Notes under the pieces: generated by a model
Told to the model about the DNA's origin: nothing
What the model saw: only the letters and a program-made list of their open reading frames with translations
Database searches by the model: none
Program-made: the position numbers and the translations under genes
From: Streptomyces lunaelactis
GTDB lineage: Bacteria > Actinomycetota > Actinomycetes > Streptomycetales > Streptomycetaceae
Assembly (NCBI RefSeq): GCF_003054555.1
Contig: NZ_CP026304.1
Location: 1-64,000 of the forward strand
Direction of reading: 5' to 3'
DNA: 64,000 nucleotides
Shown here: piece by piece, positions 59,878 to 64,000 of the stretch
How positions within the stretch are numbered: the first letter of the stretch is position 1
Layout: each line of letters begins with the position of its first letter

Positions 59878-60288
59878 ATGCGCACCAAAACGCTAGCCGC
59901 CATCCTGCTTCTGCTGGTCGGCCTGGCCGGATGCGGCAGCGACGGAGGGGAGGATACCAAGCCCGCTGCCAAGCCAACAGTGACGGCCAATCCCGATCAG
60001 CAGTTCCTCACGGCGGTCCGAACCCGAGCATTCGAGAGCTGGAAGGACAAGGGGCCGACGGATGAGGAGTTGGCGCCCTACCCAGCTCAGTGGTGTGCCA
60101 AGCTGCAGGCAGGCCACAGCGTCGACTACCTGCTCAGCCTGCAGGGAGCGAACCTGTATCCAATCGACATGGACTGGGGGACGGCGAAGCCGGACGCGCA
60201 AGAGCTGGTCGTCCTAGGGGTGGAGTCCCACTGCCCCGCTCTGCGGGCCCAGGTAACGCAAGAACTCCGCGACTCCGGCGGGTACTGA
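59878..60288 (+). CDS. Small lipoprotein, DUF732-like
   Basis: The 136-aa product has a lipoprotein signal (TKTLAAILLLLVGLAGCGSD; lipid Cys at about residue 20). After a Pro/Lys linker it has DQQFLTAVRTRAFESWKDKG, QWCAKLQAGHSVDYLL and VLGVESHCPALRAQV: two Cys and the arrangement of DUF732-type actinobacterial secreted domains. ATG at 59878 has GGGGGGACC. No partner genes are adjacent. Confidence 0.75.
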   Translation: MRTKTLAAILLLLVGLAGCGSDGGEDTKPAAKPTVTANPDQQFLTAVRTRAFESWKDKGPTDEELAPYPAQWCAKLQAGHSVDYLLSLQGANLYPIDMDWGTAKPDAQELVVLGVESHCPALRAQVTQELRDSGGY

Positions 60289-60677
60289 GACTCCCGGACC
60301 ACACTTCCCGAGCCCCGGCCGGCGCACGCAGGGGTGTTGCGCTCTCCCGCCGGATGACCAGGACCTGGAGGCAGTTCTTCCCGAGCAAGCGGGCGTTCGG
60401 TCGCTTCAGCCGACGCCGCCTCGCTCGGGTTAAGCCGGGCCGCGGAGAACGTGGCAATGCGGGACCTGGATCTGGCGCAGCTGGTGAAGCGGCGGCCAGG
60501 GGCCGCGCCGTGTTGAGGTCATCGAGCCGGTCCCGGTCGGTGCGGGTGACCCAGAAACCAACAGGGTGGTCTCCTCATCTCCGAGTCGACCGGTACCTCG
60601 TCCAGGGGAGCCCACACCGCGGACAATTTCCGAACTAGGATTGTGGCGTCGCCATGTCTGTCGTGTGAGGTAGCCCC
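60289..60677. other. Intergenic stretch, nothing identified
   Basis: No gene supported. A Pro/Arg-type frame covers part of it but has no ribosome site. The region between about 60560 and 60677 presumably holds the promoter of the toxin-type locus. Confidence 0.35.
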
Positions 60678-61556
60678 ATGTCATTTCCTTCGCCAGATCA
60701 GGCTGCTGATCACTTCGGCCAGCATGGACTGCGCCGGTTCCAATTCGGCGCCATCCATGAGGTGCGCCTGACAGACAACTCACGCGCGGTGCTTGAAGCG
60801 GTGGGTGTGCCGCTGCTGGTTGCTCCGTACTTCACTGCTTCGGGCAAGGGCGAGGCGGTCAAGCTCTCGGTGTTCGCAGGGCATCAAGGGCTGCCGCGTC
60901 CGCCGGCGGAGCTGGAGAACTGGCTGCGCATCGGCGACGACGGGCTGGGGCACTTGTGCGTCCGGCCGGACGGCGCGGTGCAGGCGGTGATCTTGGGGAC
61001 CGAAGAAGACGACATGTTCGTCAACACCAGCGTCACCGCGCTCAATGCCGCGCTGACGGCGTTGGACCGGGCGCTTCCGGTGATCGCGGCATCGTCGGGT
61101 CTGTCGGAGGCGGCAGCAGCCTACCGGGACCTGAACGCGGAGCTGCACGACATTGACGCTGCGGCGTTCGGGGAACGGGAGAGCTGGTGGCCGCGGGTGC
61201 TGGACGATGTGCGCCACACACTCAACTTCCCGTTCTCTGCGGCCTTCGAATACGTAGATGACACAGGCCGCAAGCAGATCGTCACCGAGGCGACCGGGCC
61301 GGGGCGACCGCATCCGGAGGAGCTGATCTGGCAGAAGCTATCGGCGGCCGGTATCTCGCCGCACCAGGTGAAGCGGGTGTACTGCGAACTGGCACCGTGC
61401 CTGATGCCCGGGCACTACTGCGCGGTATGGATGCAACGCACTTTTCCTGCCGCAGAGTTCACGCATAGCTTCGACTACGGAGCCAGCGCCGCGTCCCGCG
61501 AGGCGGGACTCAAGGAGCTGATCACCTACACGGCACAGCAGGCTGGACGCTCGTGA
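60678..61556 (+). CDS. SUKH-4 / nucleic-acid-deaminase fusion protein
   Basis: The 292-aa product has a SUKH-4-type immunity domain at residues about 1-150 (LLVAPYFTASGKGE, LRIGDDGLGHLCVRPDGAVQ, FVNTSVTALNAALTALD). The C-terminal deaminase-like domain (about 180-290) has RPHPEELIWQKL and CELAPCLMPGHYCAVWM, consistent with the H-x-E and PC-x(n)-C zinc motifs of polymorphic-toxin nucleic-acid deaminases, then FPAAEFTHSFDYG. ATG at 60678 has GTGAGGTAGCCCC. The next gene overlaps by 4 bases (GTGA), so the two act together. Which part is harmful or protective is unresolved. Confidence 0.75.
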   Translation: MSFPSPDQAADHFGQHGLRRFQFGAIHEVRLTDNSRAVLEAVGVPLLVAPYFTASGKGEAVKLSVFAGHQGLPRPPAELENWLRIGDDGLGHLCVRPDGAVQAVILGTEEDDMFVNTSVTALNAALTALDRALPVIAASSGLSEAAAAYRDLNAELHDIDAAAFGERESWWPRVLDDVRHTLNFPFSAAFEYVDDTGRKQIVTEATGPGRPHPEELIWQKLSAAGISPHQVKRVYCELAPCLMPGHYCAVWMQRTFPAAEFTHSFDYGASAASREAGLKELITYTAQQAGRS

Positions 61557-63241
61557 GCAGGGTTGTGTGGCAGCGGCCCGCGGCCGGCAGGGAGCCTGCC
61601 GCTACGGCACTGCTCGAATGGTTGGTCGATCCGGCTGCGCCACGGCTGTGCTTGATTTCGGGCAGTGCGGAGTGTGGAAAGTCGTCTCTGCTCGCGTGGC
61701 TGGTGCGGCACGCCAGCCGGTCGGACACGCCGGTGGAGCGGACCGTGCATGCGTTTGTGCCGATAGGCCGGGAAAGCGTGCAGGGCGCCGTGTGGGCGCT
61801 CGCCGACCAGCTCGGTGTGGTCGCGCGGGCTCCGGGTGAACTGGTCCAGGCGCTGGCGAACGACCGGCGCCGCACCGTCATCGTGCTGGCCGACTTGCAC
61901 GCCAGCATCGATCCTGACGCTCTCGCAGAGCTGGTGCTGACGCTGTGGGAGCTGGAGCACGTCCGGCTGATCGTCGAAACGCGCAGCGACGGTTCTTGCT
62001 ACCGGTCGCTGACCGGAGCAGGGCCGGCGGTGATGGATCTCGACGACCCGAAGTGGACGGATCCGGCTCGCTATCAAGCCTGGCGTGAGACGCAACCCGA
62101 GGCCCGACACGCCTCTGTTGCAAACATGATGAGTGGCGCCGGGCCGGCGGCGGCCCTGGATGACCCGGCTGCGATCTGCTCTGCGGACCCGTTGCTGGTC
62201 ACTGGAGCCTATGAGGCCGATCCGGATGAGCACGGAGGACTGCGCACGGCCTGGCTGCGTGCTGGCCAGTCACTGTGCCATGACCAGGAGTCCGCGGAGC
62301 GTGCGCTCGTCCTGTTGACGGCCTTGGGCGATGGCGCCGATCCCAGACTCCGGCCGGCTTTGGCCGAACTCGCTGCCGCAGCGCCATGGGACGTGCTCTG
62401 GAGCCGCGTTCGCGGGGATGTCCGTCCGCCCTGGCCGGGTCCGGCCGTGGCCTTGTGCCCTGGCCGTGGTCTCCTGGAAGGCCAGCTGCTGGTGGCCGAC
62501 CATGTCGGAGCTGTACGCATCATGCAGGTGGCTGATGCAGCTCCCAGCGGCCGCCTTGCCCAACCTGCCCTTCAGACAACCGCTCTCGCCTCGCTGACAG
62601 ACGGAACGGTGCTGGCCCTCGACAGCCACAGCCAGCTGCACGTCCAGCAAGTGCCCTCGGCAGATCACAAAACCGGCTCGGGCCTCGCTGCCCTACTCGA
62701 TGACGGTCCCACACCAACGGAGCGACTCGTCCAGGCTGTCACCGCCCAGCTAGCGAAAGCGCGGGGAACAGCCCTGGCAGCCACGGAGCGGGATGCTGCC
62801 GTCGGCGATGCGCAGGGCAGCGTGCACGTCGTCAACGACGCAGCAGAGGCGACCGGGCACAGCGCTCGACTCCATCGGGGATGTGTCACGGCCATGGCGG
62901 CGGTCGACCTGCCGGCCGGCGATGAGGGCACGCCTTTGACGCTCTTCTACAGTGGTGGCTCGGACGGCACTGTCCGCTGCTGGGCTCCCGCCGGTGAGCC
63001 ACTTCCTACACCTGTGGCTCAACGCTCGTGCCCGGTAGTCGCGTTGGACGCTGCTCATGTCACGGCGGGGCTCGTGCTGGCCATTGGCTGGGCGGACGGC
63101 ATCGTTGAGTACCGCCGCCTTGATACTGGCGATGTGCGGTTCTTCTGTCCTGGCCCACCCGTCAACGCCGTCGGTGTAACTCAAGGTGAAGAGTTGCTGA
63201 TCGGCACCGACGAAGCGCTGATCTGCCTACGCCCGCGCTGA
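61553..63241 (+). CDS. P-loop ATPase with C-terminal WD40-like propeller
   Basis: The 562-aa product has Walker A GSAECGKSS (about residues 37-45), Walker B-like TVIVLADLHASI, and LIVETRSDGSCYRSL of AAA/STAND-type ATPases in residues 1-200. Residues about 290-562 form WD40-like blades (GQLLVADHVGAVRIM, GTVLALDSHSQLHV, FYSGGSDGTVRCWAP, VLAIGWADGIVEYRRL). Start GTG at 61553 overlaps the previous stop. Such ATP-binding/propeller partners stand beside SUKH-4/deaminase genes in Streptomyces; the pair may sense a trigger and regulate the toxin part. Confidence 0.75.
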   Translation: MSRVVWQRPAAGREPAATALLEWLVDPAAPRLCLISGSAECGKSSLLAWLVRHASRSDTPVERTVHAFVPIGRESVQGAVWALADQLGVVARAPGELVQALANDRRRTVIVLADLHASIDPDALAELVLTLWELEHVRLIVETRSDGSCYRSLTGAGPAVMDLDDPKWTDPARYQAWRETQPEARHASVANMMSGAGPAAALDDPAAICSADPLLVTGAYEADPDEHGGLRTAWLRAGQSLCHDQESAERALVLLTALGDGADPRLRPALAELAAAAPWDVLWSRVRGDVRPPWPGPAVALCPGRGLLEGQLLVADHVGAVRIMQVADAAPSGRLAQPALQTTALASLTDGTVLALDSHSQLHVQQVPSADHKTGSGLAALLDDGPTPTERLVQAVTAQLAKARGTALAATERDAAVGDAQGSVHVVNDAAEATGHSARLHRGCVTAMAAVDLPAGDEGTPLTLFYSGGSDGTVRCWAPAGEPLPTPVAQRSCPVVALDAAHVTAGLVLAIGWADGIVEYRRLDTGDVRFFCPGPPVNAVGVTQGEELLIGTDEALICLRPR

Positions 63242-63341
63242 CTTGACGCTTGCCCAGCGCATGGCGGCCCGCGTTCACTCACGGCAGGGATGGCCGCTTC
63301 GTCACTGCTTCGGCATGGGATGTGGCAGTGAGGAGGAGCGT

Positions 63342-63536
63342 ATGTCGGCCGAGGGGCAGGACATCTTGGCTCCGGCTCTGGAAGCGGCCGGGATCATCGG
63401 CAACGACGGTTCCCGCTATGAGGACGACGACTTCAACCTCGGTGGCGAGGAAACCATCCGGATAATCATCGACCATTTCAGCTTGCCACGCCTCCGCTCG
63501 GATGACTCGGCATCCCGGCGTAGGAGCTTCCCGTAG
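63342..63536 (+). CDS. Small acidic protein of the toxin-type locus
   Basis: 64-aa product. ATG at 63342 has GAGGAGCGT. Acidic middle (GNDGSRYEDDDFNLGGEET) with a short helix end. It sits between the WD40 protein and the T7SS-type toxin. It could be an immunity or chaperone-type protein, but no family is recognised. Confidence 0.55.
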   Translation: MSAEGQDILAPALEAAGIIGNDGSRYEDDDFNLGGEETIRIIIDHFSLPRLRSDDSASRRRSFP

Positions 63537-63607
63537 GGCAAGGAACAGTCATGAAGGACGACTTGCAGTGACTGCAGAGTGGGCCTTTCTGTCGTTGAGG
63601 TACAGAT

Positions 63608-63635
63608 GCCGCCCGGGATGCGTGTCCCGGGCGGC
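63608..63635 (+). terminator. 11-bp stem terminator
   Basis: Stem GCCGCCCGGGA / TCCCGGGCGGC around TGCGTG, followed by a GCTTGTTTG tail, 72 bases after the stop at 63536. Confidence 0.85.
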
Positions 63636-63848
63636 GCTTGTTTGAGCAGCCGGCTGGCTGCGTGCCGGGCGCTGTCACGACCTGACTGCGACACGACTGA
63701 CGGACGAGCGGTATCGGCAATGCCGTTGCATCGCTCACCGCTCTATCTTCACCTCATCCAACGGCCGCCGGGCGCAGGTCTGTTGAGGCGCTCGCGTAAA
63801 GTGGATCACTGCTGTGATCTGGGCTTGGTACTACGGGGGGTGTGGCTG

Positions 63849-64000
63849 GTGGGCATACAGGTGCCAGAGGACCTGCGGGACGTCATGGAGATGGTCGGCG
63901 TCGACTGGCCAGACATCGACGAGGACGAACTCAAGGCCACCGCAGGCGAGTACCGCGAGTTCGCCGAAGAACTGCGCGACACCATCCGCGACGCCAACAG
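63849..64000 (+). CDS. T7SS/WXG-type polymorphic toxin, N-terminus only (cut by window end)
   Basis: From GTG at 63849 (GGGGGG upstream) the frame encodes GIQVPEDLRDVMEMVGVDWP and DIDEDELKATAGEYREFAEE, the N-terminal helical domain of actinobacterial CpnT-like or WXG-containing toxins. The open frame runs past 64000. The toxin type lies outside the window. It is the natural effector partner for the preceding locus. Confidence 0.75.
   Translation, partial: MGIQVPEDLRDVMEMVGVDWPDIDEDELKATAGEYREFAEELRDTIRDAN

Noticed and set aside
60360..60640. Arg-rich plus-strand frame (60090-60638) as a gene
   Set aside because: It overlaps the lipoprotein gene, lacks a ribosome site and has shadow-type composition.
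1..64000. CRISPR array
   Set aside because: No set of evenly spaced direct repeats with unique spacers was seen; the repeats present are palindromes, IS ends and short octamers.

Overview
The window is very GC-rich, has GTG/TTG starts and strong GGAGG-type ribosome sites, and carries gene families typical of Streptomyces and its relatives (DUF2637 membrane protein, replication-relaxation protein, TcpC-type conjugation proteins, SUKH-4/deaminase proteins, actinobacterial IS elements). It holds no housekeeping genes, tRNA or rRNA. It is best read as part of a large Streptomyces plasmid (or plasmid-like integrated element): an establishment-type region, a replication/regulation segment, a conjugation plus pilus region, and an IS-rich accessory end.

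Region by region. (1) 1-906 has no convincing gene. (2) 0.9-17.9 kb is a run of small plus-strand genes, mostly of unknown function, among them DUF932, DUF3560, DprA-like, adenine-methyltransferase-like, ParB-like and SSB proteins. Six promoters there share one unusual architecture: a dyad over the -35, a TATTAT -10 and a conserved GGAACATGTC block. A seventh, diverged copy lies before a four-HTH regulator at 24.3 kb. (3) 17.9-22.4 kb is a PP-loop (PAPS-reductase-like) gene split by about 3.3 kb of lower-GC DNA; the insert holds two degenerate IS630-type ends, a Cys-rich ORF, and a translationally coupled HEAT-repeat protein and FAD oxidoreductase. (4) 22.5-27.0 kb has an IS21 remnant around a STAS gene, the four-HTH protein, a replication-relaxation protein, and a hairpin-rich region with GTGGTAAG-type repeats that is a candidate origin or control region.

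(5) 27.0-38.5 kb is one tightly overlapping operon for a Gram-positive-type conjugation apparatus: TcpC/VirB8-like, two small membrane proteins, VirB4-like ATPase, VirB6-like channel protein, a two-domain peptidoglycan hydrolase and a VirD4/TcpA-like coupling ATPase. (6) 38.7-49.9 kb is a Tad/Flp-type pilus operon (lipoprotein, CpaB-like SAF protein, CpaE-like P-loop, CpaF ATPase, TadB, TadC, Flp-size peptide, three TadE/G-like proteins) ending in a giant LysM-BTAD membrane protein. The two operons may build a cell-contact and DNA-transfer machine; no relaxase or prepilin peptidase was recognised here. (7) 50.1-55.7 kb is minus-strand plasmid backbone: a gene cleanly interrupted by an IS3-family element, a DUF2637 protein and an HTH/zinc protein. 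(8) 56.2-59.6 kb is a graveyard of IS21, IS5 and IS701 fragments with a truncated P-loop kinase and a probable DUF6196 gene. (9) 59.9-64.0 kb holds a lipoprotein and a polymorphic-toxin-like locus (SUKH-4/deaminase fusion, P-loop/WD40 protein, small acidic protein, and the start of a T7SS-type toxin cut by the window edge).

All assignments come from reading the sequence and from knowledge of families; no database search was run. Names for the small genes of region 2 are deliberately left open.
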